From: Dillenia suffruticosa | Lineage: Eukaryota > Streptophyta > Magnoliopsida > Dilleniales > Dilleniaceae | Reading direction: 5' to 3' | Assembly: GCA_033439265.1 (NCBI GenBank) | Contig: JAVTVX010000016.1 | Location: 23,189,201-23,253,200 of the forward strand | DNA length: 64,000 nt | Shown: positions 1-11,307 of the stretch, piece by piece | How the letters are laid out: every line of letters begins with the position of its first letter | Position numbering within the stretch: position 1 is the stretch's first letter | The notes under the pieces: model-generated | The model's database searches: none | The model's input: the letters and a program-made list of their open reading frames with translations, nothing else | What the model was told of the DNA's origin: nothing | Translations under genes and position numbers: made by a program

Positions 1-38
<38 letters not shown>
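1..38. repeat. (GA)n microsatellite
   Basis: Nineteen uninterrupted GA units at the window edge, followed by a G-rich run. The array may continue beyond the window. Confidence 0.95.
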
Positions 39-42
<4 letters not shown>

Positions 43-629
43 GGGGGTGGGGCTTGGAGAGACTTCTATTTCTGCGGCATGTAAGAAACTTTTCTATTTA
101 TAAAATTGTCAAAAAAAATAAAAAAATAAAAATATCTCTAAATTTTTTAAAATTAAAAAAAAAATTCTTCAAATTTATAGGATATTTTTACACTTTTTTA
201 AAAATTTTAAAAATTTTGAAAAACCGAATACTTTATTTTTTAATTTTATTTATAATTTTATTTATTTTTATAATAAATAAATACAAATTATGTATGTATA
301 TATTTGATATGAAATCACATCACAAATTTATTTTCAAATGTAAATATGGAAATGAGGATATGAAAATGAAACATAGGGGAGCCTAAATATATTTAGAATC
401 ATAATATTCTAATATTTTTCTAAATGACTAATATTCCTTTCCCATATGAGCTGCCCAATAGAATGGTAGGCTTTAATTTTGGAAACCTGCTTTGTTGACT
501 CGTATAAATATTTCTAGCTGTAATTATCCTCTAAAGTTGCTTAACAAATAATGCACACTTTATTAAATGCAATTAAATTATGCTTCACCATAAGTAGCAA
601 TAATAAAAAATAATTTATAATCGATACCT
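39..629. other. Gene-free AT-rich stretch
   Basis: Very AT-rich DNA with poly(T) and poly(A) runs. The 110-residue open frame starting at position 54 is almost all Lys, Phe, Ile and Leu, as expected from AT-rich noise. I see no gene here. Confidence 0.6.
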
Positions 630-790
630 ATTTAGTCCGGTGGTCAAATGCCGTGTTTCCTTAAGTAAACTCTCATATTTAAGTTTTGTTTATAAAAAAA
701 AATAGATTTTGGAAGAAATTTATCATTTAAGAATCTATCTGAATTGAACTGAATTTAATCAGATCTGATATCTAATATGAACATCGTGAT
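630..790 (+). mobile_element. SINE-like repeat, family A, plus orientation
   Basis: A box-A-like start (TTTAGTCCGGTGGTCAAATG) is followed by a degenerate box-B region, the family core (ATAGATTTTGGAAGAAATTT) and an end resembling ATCAGATCTGATATCTAATA. The same order of blocks recurs at 20640-20825 and, reversed, at 2775-2960, 7485-7645, 25225-25380 and 34205-34360. It is probably an old tRNA-derived SINE; grouping is by eye only. Confidence 0.5.
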
Positions 791-1189
791 TTATCAAAAG
801 AAAGCAAGAATTATAGTTTGTCGTTCAAGAACATTGTATGAATTATAGAAAATATTATTCAAAATAAATATTTTAGGAAGAGTAACGATTGGTTCTACCT
901 TCTAAGCATACGATGGGTGCACTTGTTCCAAGCACAACGAACATGTATTTTAGGCTTGAGGCCCGAATTTGGTACCTAGTAAGAACATGTTTCTATTAGA
1001 AGGATTTACAACCATTAATCTAACAAAATTACACCAAATAATTTCAAATGATTTCTGACATTGTTCATGAAAGTTGCTTATCTTTTTGAATAAAATTTAT
1101 AATTTCAAATCTTATTAATTGTTTTGAGAAAGTTCTAAAATACAAAATCTTATAATTGTGTTAATATAATGCATGTCGTTTGATTAATG

Positions 1190-1340
1190 TATATGAGTTT
1201 AATAATAGAATATTAATTTTTTTAATAAATATTTTAAATTTAAGTTTTAAAAATAAAAAAATAGATACGGAAAGAATCTATCCCTAAATTAAATTAAGTT
1301 TTATAATACTCAAACAAATTTAATCGGATTATTCACGTAC
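1190..1340 (+). mobile_element. SINE-like repeat, family A, decayed copy
   Basis: Shares the family-A central block (an A-rich run, then ATAGATACGGAAAGAATCTA) and an end close to TTTAATCGGATTATT. The front third is not recognisable. Weaker than the 630-790 copy. Confidence 0.35.
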
Positions 1341-1585
1341 GGTTCGTCAAGAAAAAAGAAAAACACATTGTTTGTCGGTAGTGCCAAATGCCTGCAAAGG
1401 TGAAGCCAATTAAAAAAAAAAAAAAAAAAAAACTGAATTTCTTGGACCATGAATATGTGAGGACATTGTTTTTGGGCCCAGCAGGCCGATCTTAACCCAA
1501 GTTCTTGTCCACCCAACATGACCTGGGTGATACCTTAAACAGGCCCAACAGGCCCACATAAATAAGGACACCATAGCACCCAAAT

Positions 1586-1674
1586 AGAAAGTTCTCTCGG
1601 GTGTGTAGCCCCTTGGATTGGGTTTTGTTTTGTTTGTCTCTTTTCCTACCAAAAAAAAAAGAAAGTTCTCTCGG
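1586..1674 (+). mobile_element. Tiny A-tailed retroposon with target-site duplication
   Basis: The sequence AGAAAGTTCTCTCGG occurs at 1586-1600 and again at 1660-1674. Between them lie about 50 bases of T-rich sequence ending in CCTACC, then a run of A. Direct flanking repeats plus an A tail are the mark of target-primed reverse transcription. The insert is too short to carry genes and is best read as a heavily 5'-truncated LINE, or an mRNA end moved by one. The T-rich stretch before the tail resembles the end of the LINE near 13150-13217. Confidence 0.75.
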
Positions 1675-1726
1675 TTCACATTTCAAGATCAAATGAGTGC
1701 TGGGACACAACGATGGGCTTGACCAA

Positions 1727-1910
1727 ACTACCGTAATTATAGTGATTGAGTGCTACACTCTCTTAAATATAGGTATCAAGTTCAAACTATGAGAATAAAA
1801 AAATAAGATTTAAAAAAGTCAACCTTATAATAAGCACCACAATGCTCAGACTGGATTAGACAGTACAACTCAGATACCAACCGTTAAAAATCCGAAAAAA
1901 AGGTAATAAT
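1727..1910 (+). mobile_element. SINE-like repeat related to family B
   Basis: A box-A-like stretch (ATAGTGATTGAGTGCT) and a box-B-like stretch (CAAGTTCAAACTATG) are followed by a body that ends in CAGATACCAACCGTTAAAAA, close to the GATACCGGTTG end of family B. About 180 bp long with a short A-rich end. Confidence 0.5.
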
Positions 1911-2150
1911 AATAAATAATGATGTGCTTAAGCCCGCACAATCTCCCCGTACACGCAAGAGAGCAAACACTATTTTTTATTACAGACATAAAGAAAAACG
2001 CTGGTTCATACCCACCAATTAACAAGAAAAGGCGTCAAGGCACACCCAACAACAAAGGCACTGTAAGACAACCTCAGAGTTTTATTTATTAAGAACTCAA
2101 ATCGAATCAAATTTAATCAAATCCGATATGATTATCAAATATCAGTGCTT

Positions 2151-2152
<2 letters not shown>

Positions 2153-2186
<34 letters not shown>
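2153..2186. repeat. (TA)n microsatellite
   Basis: Seventeen TA units lying just beyond the 3' end of the ZIP pseudogene on its strand. Confidence 0.95.
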
Positions 2187-2190
<4 letters not shown>

Positions 2191-2774
2191 CAATCATCAC
2201 CTTGTTGCAGGATGGCCACGGACTTCACCATTGTGGGGTAACAAGATCCCTGAGGCCAATGAACACGTTATTGCCATGGCCCGTCGCAGCATACAAAATG
2301 ATCCCCAGAACAATTCCGATGGGTGCAATCACATAGAACACAAGGCACCTGTTTAAATAAATATGAGACAATCAATTAATATATATTACAAAACTTGAAT
2401 TTAAAATTCTTATTATATACAAAATTTTGAGTAATTTCTTTGGGTGAATATATTGAAACAATAATGTCGACCTTCCACATTTCAATTTGTCAGCATTGTA
2501 TAATTACTATTCTGACCTCAAATTGAATGCAAGAGTTAACGTATGCAGGGAACCTGTAGATGACCAGAGTTGGAATTACAGAAGATAGATTTTTAAGTGT
2601 GTACAAATAATTAAATAGACAAGGTGCAGTACAGGGTCAGGACAAGTAAAAGCCTTCTGCACACCATCGGCAGCTCGATCCTCGAGTGGATGCTTATGGT
2701 TATTGCATCCATAAAGGAAATTTAAAGCCATTTTTACTTTTATCTTTTAAAACTTTTTCACAACCATAAATATA

Positions 2775-2960
2775 TATTTTTTTATAAATCATGATATCCG
2801 ATAATTATATTAAATTTGATTAAATTTGATTTAAATCGATTTAAATTTTTAAAAAATAAAATTTTTTCGATATCTATTTTTATTATACACGATATTCAAA
2901 TTCAAAATTTTATTTAAAAAATACTGATACTTAATCATTAGACAAATTAGATGGTAGCAT
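2775..2960 (-). mobile_element. SINE-like repeat, family A, minus orientation
   Basis: The reverse complement runs from CTAATTTGTCTAATGATTAA through ATAGATATCGAAAAAATTTT to ATTATCGGATATCATGAT, the same blocks in the same order as the copy at 20640-20825. It lies inside the span of the broken ZIP gene, between its surviving pieces. Confidence 0.5.
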
Positions 2961-3136
2961 CTCGCCATATTAATACTTAGTAAACAGTACATGTTAGTCC
3001 CTGCCAAGAACTGAACATAGTAATGTTGCATAGGCACCATTGAATTACCAAATCTAATAAATTGCCTTTTTTTTTAAATTTTTAATTAAAAGACCAGTAA
3101 CATGAACGTGACGTCCCAAAAATTATAAGATAGCAA

Positions 3137-3270
3137 GCGACCACTGCCTGAGTGGTATACAGGAGCTCATCCCTTATTACTGTTGAGGGTTCGAGACCCT
3201 TCACCCCGTTACTGATAAGGACCATTACCCTTCTACAGGACCCAAAAAAACAAAAGAAAGAAAGAAAAAG
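3137..3270 (+). mobile_element. tRNA-derived SINE inserted in ZIP pseudogene
   Basis: Contains a box-A-like CTGCCTGAGTGGTATAC and a strong box B (GGGTTCGAGACCCT) about 35 bases later, as in RNA polymerase III promoters of tRNA-derived SINEs. It ends with GGACCCAAAAAAAC and an A/G-rich tail. ZIP-like sequence on the other strand is recognisable only on the right side up to the tail, so the SINE separates pseudogene pieces. No clear target-site duplication was found. It is not a tRNA gene: there is no acceptor-stem pairing and the tail is A-rich. Confidence 0.65.
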
Positions 3271-3923
3271 GCTATGGGGTAGATTAAGAAAGAAGTATAA
3301 TAGTGCGAGTATTTTGGGACAACCCCATAATCATTCCAATGAACAATGGATGTGAAACACCACACAAACCTCCAAAACCTGTTAAACCAATCTCCATCTC
3401 AACTTCTCCGACTCCTCCTCTTGCCTATTGTACTATCCAATGATCCCCATCTCAAACCTAGTATTTACAACCTTCTTCGCTTCCCCATCCGATGACACAT
3501 CTTTTGTTTCAACGAGTGCATAATGGCTTCCATTGTCGTTGGCATTAGAAGAGCTATGAGATGGACAAGCAAAACTAAGCAGATTCCGATCATGGGAAAG
3601 AGACAAGGAAAGGGAAGGTCCTTCCACGGATGATGAGAAGTGACTTGACAATTAGAGAGAGCTTGGAATGAATGAGGAAGGACATGGACAAGAGAAGCTG
3701 AGAGGATTGCACCGGCCACAAAGGACTTGAACACTAGCAAGAGCTTGCTATATGTGGCATTGTGTTGGAGAAAGAGTTGAGAATCGTAGGAGAGGAGATC
3801 ACAACAAGGCTTATTGAGTGGAGAATATCCATTGCTATGCCGCTTGATCAAATCAAGCACACGATTCAAGCAGTGGAGCGCTTGGTTCACATGCAACCAT
3901 GGACTCCAAATTTTAGTGGACAA

Positions 3924-5944
3924 ATTAGAGAGAAGATGAACCCAAGAGTATGCATGAAGGGGGCTAATAACATTGGTGGAATTTTATATACCAAAATATT
4001 ATGACAGAAGAATTTAATGATATGATCAGATGAATTTAAGTGCTTATTATGACAAGAGTCTGATGATACTTTGTGAATGAATGGTGGAGAGTACCTCAGA
4101 GCAGGTTGGAGTACACATCAGGCACCCATGGCGCATCTCAGTAAAAGAAAAGCATATGTACCCACAAGTCTCAGGCTACATTTAGTCATGCTAACCTTTT
4201 GTTTTATTGTAAGTTTCACGAATCCAATTGGCTTTCCAAAGATGCATGACAACATTTACTAAAATCATAATCTAAATTTTGCATGATCACAAGATTAGGT
4301 GGCCAATAATTAGTCACACTATTAAATTACGAAAGAAAATTACACCATTCACTTGACTGTTACATGTTACACACACGACTCTGATGCCAATGAAATAAAA
4401 CTTAATTAACATCATTCCTTTCTCTTAAAGACTTCCAATTCGAATCCCTTTTATGTATAAAAAACACACAGAGCTGAGGCCAAGCCGATCTTGGATACAC
4501 ACACAATGACAATAGATTGGGAAAATTTGGATATAAATAATAACTTTCCCAACAACCAAAGAAAGCTAGGAAGAATACCAGAATCTCCCATCATACATGC
4601 ACCATAAAATTTCCTAGAACTAAAACAGAAAAAGCTTGCACCGCCATAGAAGCTATACCCTCAAGAGGACATTGATAACAAAATACATAAGATCATAGAA
4701 CATGGGAGCAAGCCCAAATAAATATGAGAAAGAGACATGCAAACAAAAGAACAAGATCAAGAATCAAAGGCTACAATTTGTTTACCTTTAAAGTAAACAG
4801 AACAAGACATTATAGCTCTCTCTCTATATTTATATTTCATAGAAGACACTTATCCTATTGATGAAACACAAAGAAATATAGAGACAACATCAAACAAGGA
4901 ATATTTTGCATACAGCCTGTCGATGTTATTATAAATAAACACTGAACTCTCACGTTTTATCAGAATTCAACTCCTCAAAACTGCTTCAATGTCACCATAT
5001 TATTGAGACATTTATGTTCACTTTCCTTTTGGCATGAATATAATCGGTCATCCACCATTTACCTTTGATAGCCATTGAAATCCAATAGCTACCATTCCCC
5101 ATAGAACGGTCCATAGAACAATAAGTGGTCATTGGATATAGTAATCATGGAAAATCTTACATCGAATATGTAAAGAAGCACAATGCTATTGTTCATAATC
5201 CATTTAGTTCTAGTGTGTAGCATTTTCTGTAAAGATCTATGATCCGAACAAGAACTAATACAAATATCCAAAAAAAGAAATTAATATCTTGTTTATAACT
5301 AATACAATCAGCCAATCCAAAATTTTAGATTAAGATTCAGATCATTGTTGTTACTCATGAGAAAATCGTTATGGCAATTTCGAAGAGCACAAATTTTCTT
5401 AGCTAGGCAAATTATGAAAAGTTCATGTAATATTCAAGAAGAAATTACAACTTAATATCATAAAAAAGGTCAAGAAGAAAATTCCCATACTAGAACTAAC
5501 AATAATCTTACCAATCCATAAAAATGTCATAAAAATTGGCAAACAAAGAGACATTCAAGGAGATTTTAAATTAAGGAACAATAAAAATATATTACTCATT
5601 TTTTAAAAAATGAAAATTAGAAGTAATTAGAAATTAGAAATTCTCTCACCCAATAAAATGAAGAAGAATATTATCTTATCTCCCTTGATACGATTCTGGA
5701 TCTCTTACCCAATATCAAAAACCACATGCACCCCCACCAAACCCTAACACTAACCCTAATAATTCCCACCAACTTCAACTCAAAATACAAAACCCATTTT
5801 GCATAATCTTACCAAATTTCTTCAAGGACTCTCATCGTCTCCTTCACTTCATACCAATCCCATTGCATGCAAAAGCTAGCTTTACCTTAATCTCTCTCCC
5901 CCCTCTCTATTTTTTGTTTTTTTTTAATATCTCAATGATTCCCT
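3924..5944. other. Gene-free stretch downstream of ABI4
   Basis: AT-rich, without repeats I can assign and without a convincing reading frame; the open frames at 4077 and 5089 are short and unmatched. The part next to 5945 should hold the 3' UTR and polyadenylation site of ABI4. Confidence 0.6.
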
Positions 5945-6940
5945 TCAAAAATCAAAAGGATCACCATAGTCCCAAAGGGAAGTGGTGGACGGGTACAACT
6001 CATCGTCTTGTGTCAATGGCCACATCGACGGAGATTCCGGCCCGACTGCAAAACCCGGATCCGACGCAGCCCGAACAACCGTTCCCGAATCCGAACATGC
6101 ACTATGACTCTGCGTGTTTGTTATATTCAAACTCGAATCCACTGAAACCGCCAAAGAATTTATGATCTCATCGTACAACTGATAATGAGAATAAGAATAA
6201 TTCGGAGGTTCCAACGTTGTTGTCGTCGTTGTCACAGTTGTACTGGCAGCGGCGGTGGTGGGTTCGACACTCGAATCCAACTGTGTTTCTTGCTGAAAGA
6301 GTTGTTGATTGTGACATAATTGTTGTTGCTGCTGCTGTAGATGATTTTGATATCGCACGAGGTTGTTGTTACAAACATCCATACTATGAAACATGTACGG
6401 ATGGTAATAACTAGCTGGCGGCGCGGTTGTTGTGTACGGCGGGATGATGTTTGTAAAAGCGGCGACTGAAGCGGCGGGGGGAGAGATTCCTACAAAGATT
6501 CCAGAAGGACGGGGAAGGAGAGGACGGAGAGTGTTCGTGGAAGACGAAGGAGAGCTCCCGCTTCGGCCAGAGGAGGATTGGCTCGAGGAAGCCGAGGGTT
6601 GGAGATTGAGCTGGGCCTTGGAGCCGTGGAGAATAATAGCAGCTCGGTCGTAGGCTCGAGCGGCGTCTTCTGCTGTAGCAAAAGTGCCGAGCCACTTACG
6701 TTTTCGGCCTCGCGGCTCTCGGATTTCCGCTACCCATTTTCCCCAACTACGTTGTCGAACACCTCTGAAGCGGAATTTGTTGTTGTCGGGACCGCCTTTT
6801 CCCGCTTTGTTACTCTTGTTTTTGCTTTTGCTATTGTTGTTGTGGTCTGTGTTTTTGTTTTCGGTGTTTTGGGTGTTTTCGGAGTTGTTGGTGGTGGTCG
6901 TAGCGGTGGTGGGGTCTTCCTGTTGATGAGGAGAGTTCAT
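5945..6940 (-). CDS. ABI4: ABI4, AP2/ERF transcription factor
   Basis: ABSCISIC ACID INSENSITIVE 4 is a nuclear AP2/ERF factor that binds CACCG-type elements and acts in abscisic acid, sugar and plastid-retrograde signalling, mainly in seeds and seedlings. The 331-residue single-exon frame has a Thr/Asn-rich N-terminus (about 10-45), a basic stretch, then one AP2 domain at about 56-113 with [17 protein letters not shown] and [20 protein letters not shown] Ser-rich linker leads to the ABI4-typical LRPLLPRP (138-145). A Gln-rich block follows (about 198-219), and the acidic C-terminus ends in [10 protein letters not shown], also typical of ABI4. Length and intronless structure fit the family, and the start is the first Met of the frame. 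It sits upstream of the BAHD gene in the same order as Arabidopsis At2g40220-At2g40230 (from memory). Nothing is missing. Confidence 0.95.
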   Translation of the reverse strand: MNSPHQQEDPTTATTTTNNSENTQNTENKNTDHNNNSKSKNKSNKAGKGGPDNNKFRFRGVRQRSWGKWVAEIREPRGRKRKWLGTFATAEDAARAYDRAAIILHGSKAQLNLQPSASSSQSSSGRSGSSPSSSTNTLRPLLPRPSGIFVGISPPAASVAAFTNIIPPYTTTAPPASYYHPYMFHSMDVCNNNLVRYQNHLQQQQQQLCHNQQLFQQETQLDSSVEPTTAAASTTVTTTTTTLEPPNYSYSHYQLYDEIINSLAVSVDSSLNITNTQSHSACSDSGTVVRAASDPGFAVGPESPSMWPLTQDDELYPSTTSLWDYGDPFDF

Positions 6941-7055
6941 ATTGTTTGGGTTTTAAAAGAGGGTGTGTATAAAAACTAGAGAGAGAGCTGAAACAAGACC
7001 ACCTCGTTCTTTGGGTAAGAGGGAGTAAGTTTTTCGCGGGGGTGGAGGAAGCAGA

Positions 7056-7060
7056 CGGTG
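7056..7060 (-). promoter_or_regulatory. CACCG (CE1-like) core in ABI4 5' UTR
   Basis: The minus strand reads CACCG here, about 115 bases upstream of the ABI4 start codon. ABI4 is known to bind CE1-type CACCG and to activate its own promoter in Arabidopsis. A 5-base match is weak evidence by itself. Confidence 0.3.
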
Positions 7061-7136
7061 GAAGCAGGAGCAGGAGTTTTTTTGCTATGAGAAGTGTGTG
7101 CTTTTGAATCTCAAATTTGTGGGTGGTGGAGGAGGG

Positions 7137-7141
7137 CGGTG
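7137..7141 (-). promoter_or_regulatory. CACCG (CE1-like) core near ABI4 transcription start
   Basis: A second CACCG on the minus strand, within a CCACCGCC context, about 12 bases downstream of the TATA box. Together with the site at 7056 it suits ABI4 self-regulation, but function is inferred. Confidence 0.3.
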
Positions 7142-7152
7142 GTCTCTTGTTA

Positions 7153-7162
7153 TATTTATATA
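7153..7162 (-). promoter_or_regulatory. TATA box of ABI4
   Basis: The minus strand reads TATATAAATA, flanked by more A/T. It lies about 213 bases upstream of the ABI4 start codon, so transcription would begin near 7120-7130 with a 5' UTR of roughly 185 bases. Confidence 0.65.
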
Positions 7163-7484
7163 TTTATGGATAAGAGAGAGAAAGAGAGTAAAAGATTGCT
7201 GCGCCGTGAAGAAACACACCCGATTCCATCGTGCTTATGCATTGGGATCGAGGGTTTCTTACGAAATTAGAATTTATTAGATTTTGTTCTAATAAATGAA
7301 TTAAATAATGATTTAATAAGTTCCAATCCTATAAATATCAATATAAAGTTAGAAAATTCTGAAATGAAAATCTGAGATTTTTATATTTTAATATTTTTTT
7401 ATCAATTATATGAACTAAAAATAAATAAATCAAATCTTTTAAAATTTTAAATTTAATAATTTTAAATAAGGATAAAATATCGGT

Positions 7485-7645
7485 ATTTAGTAATCACATT
7501 GGTTGAATAAATTCGATTCAAATCGGATTGAACTCTTAAAAACAAAGATATCTTGACGCTTATTTTTTTATACACAAGCGTTTGAATACGAAATTTTATT
7601 TAAGAGAAAATAGTACTTGACCATTAGATCAAATAGATATTGATG
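7485..7645 (-). mobile_element. SINE-like repeat, family A, minus orientation
   Basis: Reading the plus strand: CGGTATTTAGTAATCACATT, then ATTCGATTCAAATCGGATTG, ATATCTTGACGC, TTTATTTAAGAGAAAATAG, and ACCATTAGATCAAATAGAT. These blocks match the reversed copies at 2775-2960 and 25225-25380. It lies about 0.3 kb upstream of the ABI4 TATA box. Confidence 0.5.
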
Positions 7646-8154
7646 ACAATAATCCTGATTTTGTCATTGTCCCGATAATATAATTACAAAACAAAATCCG
7701 CATAACTTCTAACTAAATTTGAACTAATGTTACATTTTCACTGGCTTTAGTTGTCAACCAAATTATTTTTATATAATGATACATATCCATAAAAAAGAAA
7801 ATAATTATTATTTGTAAATATAATTATAAAAATTTGTAATGAATTATATATACAACTTTTGCATACTTTTGAATTTTAATATGATTAGTTTTTGACAAAT
7901 CGAATATGCACAATGGGAAAAAGCTTACGACAAGACTTGTACCACAGATAAATAACGTTGTGGATGCATGTGAATCCAATAATATCGTGTCACTATCAAC
8001 AAACTCATCCCTGAAATTCAAACTGCAAAAAGTAAAAATATGGTGTCAACTATGGGGGCTAACTCTCAAAAGCATTTAATTGAGACCCCAAAATAAAAAA
8101 GGCTAGCTTCATTTTTTTTTGGGTATTATAATCCGCCATAGCTCTAGACGGCGG

Positions 8155-8310
8155 GATAATTGATTTAGTGAAAAAAATATTAGATCGGTTAATAAAGTTT
8201 TGAATTTAAAACTTAAAAATAGAAAGTAATACGGCTATCTTTAGAATGAGATTGATAAATATTTTGATCGAATTAATCAGAATATAATTCTGTATACCGA
8301 TCAATAAAAG
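8155..8310 (+). mobile_element. SINE, family B, plus orientation
   Basis: Begins near TTGATTTAGTGAAAA (box-A-like) and ends with AGAATATAATTCTGTATACCGATCA, the family-B 3' block seen at 19838-20005, 33598-33718 and 56535-56730. About 155 bp. Confidence 0.55.
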
Positions 8311-9398
8311 AGAGAGGAAAGAGTGTACTTGATGACTAAGGCTTCTTCCATAGTAAGAATTTCTCTAAATCATTGCCTTGGCTTTATATTTCCAATTTTG
8401 GGAAAAGTATATCTTTGGATTATTAAGCACCACTCCATTTATGGATAGTCTAACTTCAATTGTGATGCCCTTTGGTTTCTGCTGTTATCCTCCAATCATA
8501 ATTTCTTTGCTTTTGCATTAAAATGGAACCGGTCCCGGTTTAGCTTTGCCCTCATTCTTCAGACTTCATATCGAAATTTTACTTTGTTACCATGTGGGGT
8601 TATTCTACTGTATCCTCACAAAATTAGTCATTTTCATATTTTAGGATATCTCAGTAATAAAGTGCACTCAACTATTTTTTTCCTGATATTTAGTATTCAA
8701 ATTTTCGTTAATATATATATTTTTATAATTTTTACGACTCTTATATAATCAAAAAAATTAATCATCTCCGATCATTTTTGTTAGAAAATAAATAAAAAAG
8801 AGTATAAAAAATTATACATGAATTTATATAAAAGATTTTAATTTAGGGTGAAAAATTAAATATAAATACATTATTTAGAAGAAGAGTACGAGCACAAACG
8901 GAATACAGTCAATAAACCCTAATACGCGTACATAATAACAAAATTTTAATTAAAAACCTAATAGATTCATAAGCAAACTTATTCGATCAAATCAAATGGA
9001 ATTTGGGTTTTCATGTTATAATAATTTTTTTTTATATAAAACAGAATTATTGGTATTTATAAAATAATAAATTTCAATTATAAAATAGAAAAATAACCAA
9101 TATTATTATTTTTAAGTCTTCTCGTATCATTGAATGTCCACTTTTGTAAATCTTAATTCTTTGAAGGATACACTTCATTGTTTTTTTCATAATTCTCAGT
9201 TGCATAAGGATGATCGTACTGTTTTTGATTTCCTTCCATTGCAAAGCTGATGCAAACATGAGATGCCTCTGTTGATGGCAACTCAATTAATCAGAGGTTA
9301 GAGAGAAACGAGAAAAACCAAGCCCCAAGTACCAATTATGGTGGAAAGCTTCTACTGGAATCAAGTTTGCATGAACGAAAGACGTGTCAATGAGTGGG

Positions 9399-9400
<2 letters not shown>
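8311..9400. other. Gene-free AT-rich stretch
   Basis: No coding frame or repeat that I recognise. The open frame at 9074-9286 is short and unmatched. Confidence 0.5.

Positions 9401-9440
<40 letters not shown>
9401..9440. repeat. (GA)n microsatellite
   Basis: Twenty GA units in an intergenic setting. It produces low-complexity open frames on both strands that should be ignored. Confidence 0.95.
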
Positions 9441-9443
<3 letters not shown>

Positions 9444-9689
9444 TTACGTAGCAGAAGGCAGCATGTGGTGGCCAACCCATGCCTCGGAACTCGCAAAGGC
9501 CATCTCCATTTTTACATCTTCAGCAAGTAGAGACAGTACCAAAAGGGTTTCAAAAAATATTAAAATAAAAAAAGGAAAAACTGATGATGTATATTTAAAT
9601 TTGAGTGATCAGAACATGTTCCAGTTTAATACATGGATACCAACCTACCCACATCTGGTGGGTTCAGAATCGAATAATTATATTTCTTG

Positions 9690-9850
9690 AATAAGATCTC
9701 ATGTTTGAAAAATAAAAATAAATATCGAAAAAATTTTATTTTTTAAAAAATCAATCAAACTCAAATTAATTTTAATCAGATTCAAAATAATTATAAAAAA
9801 AATAATAGTTTATCTTAAAAAATATAAATACTAAGCTACGAATTTTTTGA
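9690..9850 (+). mobile_element. SINE-like repeat, family A, partial
   Basis: Contains ATCTCATGTTTGAAAAATA, AATAAATATCGAAAAAATTT and TTTAATCAGATTCAAAATAA, the middle and 3' blocks of family A. The front is not recognisable. Confidence 0.35.
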
Positions 9851-10259
9851 TTTTCCTTTCAACACTTAATTTAATATAAAGTCTTTGTAGTATAAATTTT
9901 GTCTAATCTATTTTTTTGAGTTTATGTAAGTCAGAAAATTTTGATTAATTAATCACTCGAAATGATCAAGATCTTCACTATTGTTTTAAAATAAATGCAT
10001 AAATTCAAATAATTTTGACAATACATGATGAAATAGATTATACTCTTATAAGTATTAATAAGAAAATTTGTAAATTTATTAAGATTAATATACATAATGA
10101 ATAAATTTATATGATTTTTTAAATAATTCTTTACATTAATTCTTATTATTGAAAGAACATGATTTTTGTCCGGTTAAATCCTAAATCCATGGACTCGGCG
10201 TTTATCTTACCAAATGTTATAAAGTGCATGAATAAATTAAAAATTAATTTAAGTTTCGG

Positions 10260-10300
10260 TTATATTTCTCTATGGTATCAGAGCAGATTTCTGTCAGATG
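10260..10300 (+). mobile_element. LTR-element primer-binding-site fossil
   Basis: TGGTATCAGAGC at 10274 is the sequence complementary to the 3' end of plant initiator tRNA-Met, used as primer-binding site by many LTR retrotransposons. No matching LTR pair or coding region was found nearby, so at most this is a remnant of an old element's left end. Confidence 0.4.
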
Positions 10301-10439
10301 CATTGCATATCTCTTTATTTTTGTCTGGTTAATTCTTACACCAGTTCACTTGACTATTTAGAGAAATCAATTCGAGTTCATATGCAATCATAAAAGTAAA
10401 ATATTAGGCCATTTAGTAGAATACTATATTATTTTTTTT

Positions 10440-10610
10440 TATATTTGATTATTAGTATTTAAAAATCTAATTAATCTGTTTTGAACAGTAGTGTGACCCA
10501 ATTCAATGTTTGGTTCTCCCAATATGTTTTTTTTCATTTTAAAGACTCGAATTCAAAATTTTGATTAAGAGAATCCAGTGTTTTGTTATTAAACTTATAG
10601 GTCATTGATG
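10440..10610 (-). mobile_element. SINE, family B, minus orientation
   Basis: Plus-strand blocks AATCTAATTAATCTGTTTTG, GACTCGAATTCAAAATTTTG and ATTAAGAGAATCCAGTGTTT, followed by a TTATTAAACTTA box-A remnant, match the other reversed family-B copies. Confidence 0.5.
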
Positions 10611-11307
10611 AGTACTATACTAGACCATATAACAGTTTGGATCAAATCAAAAATTTTAAAAATTTTGAACTACTACATGTAGCATCTTTCTTCACCAAGA
10701 CGTGTCCAAATACACCCTCCGAATTCACACTTGGCCTCCGTTTGTCTTGGTTACTCTTTCACAAGGGTCCACAGCAAGAGAGTGGGGTTGTTTGGTTGGA
10801 AGGGAGATGCTTGATATGATCACCATTTTTGTTTATTGCCCTTTTGAGGACCTTTGTTGCTTGTAAGACAGACACTTCACCAAACGCCCAAAGTGACACG
10901 TGACCCAAAAAACCCTTTTCAAATTCAAAACACTACATTATGGGGTTTCTTTCCTCTGGGATTTACTGCCCCTTCCTTTATTTTTATTTTTCTTTTTCAA
11001 GTTCTTCATTTTTTGTTGTATATGAATTAACTCACTGTGAGCCATCATATATTTACGAGTTGTCATGTCCATTGTCATTTTGCCTGTGTGATAATTTTAT
11101 GGTTCTTTCCAAATCTAGCCTAATTTTTTCACAAGTCAAATTTAAATAATCCAATATGGGACAAAATGCATGAATTGTTGCCATTCTAAATCACTATATG
11201 AAGATTACTCTCTCAGGTTATTTTATTGTTTTTTGGATTGCTGGTGCTAGGGGTAAAGTTAAAAAATTATTTTAGTAGAGCGAAATATAATATATATTTT
11301 TTTGTGC

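Larger units (their letters stand above)
2225..3923 (-). pseudogene. ZIP2/ZIP11-type metal transporter, broken
   Basis: ZIP proteins carry zinc, iron or manganese across membranes through eight helices. On the minus strand the piece at about 3745-3465 reads KSFVAGAILSASLVHVLP, then SHHPWKDLPF, matching helix II and the following loop of plant ZIP2/ZIP11 proteins. The continuation lies in another frame (NDNGSHYALVETK), so there is a frameshift. Near 3390-3285 a further block reads VLEVCVVFH and IGMIMGLSQNTRTI, matching the ZIP signature region, again across frames. A last block at 2348-2225, preceded by a good acceptor, reads APIGIVLGIILYAATGHGNN. The N-terminal helix and the HQxFEG-type block are missing. 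A SINE sits inside at about 3137-3270. This is a decayed gene; the subfamily rests on the CQVxSxHPWKD and TPxGIVLG-like motifs. Confidence 0.8.

Noticed and set aside
3138-3215. Possible tRNA gene (box A and strong box B)
   Set aside because: No cloverleaf acceptor pairing and an A-rich tail follows; the layout is that of a SINE.
6217-6979. Several plus-strand frames opposite ABI4
   Set aside because: Shadows of the ABI4 coding sequence; composition follows its Ser, Gln and Thr codons in reverse.
9287-9690. Frames of 69 and 98 residues across the GA array
   Set aside because: Driven by the microsatellite; no coding similarity.
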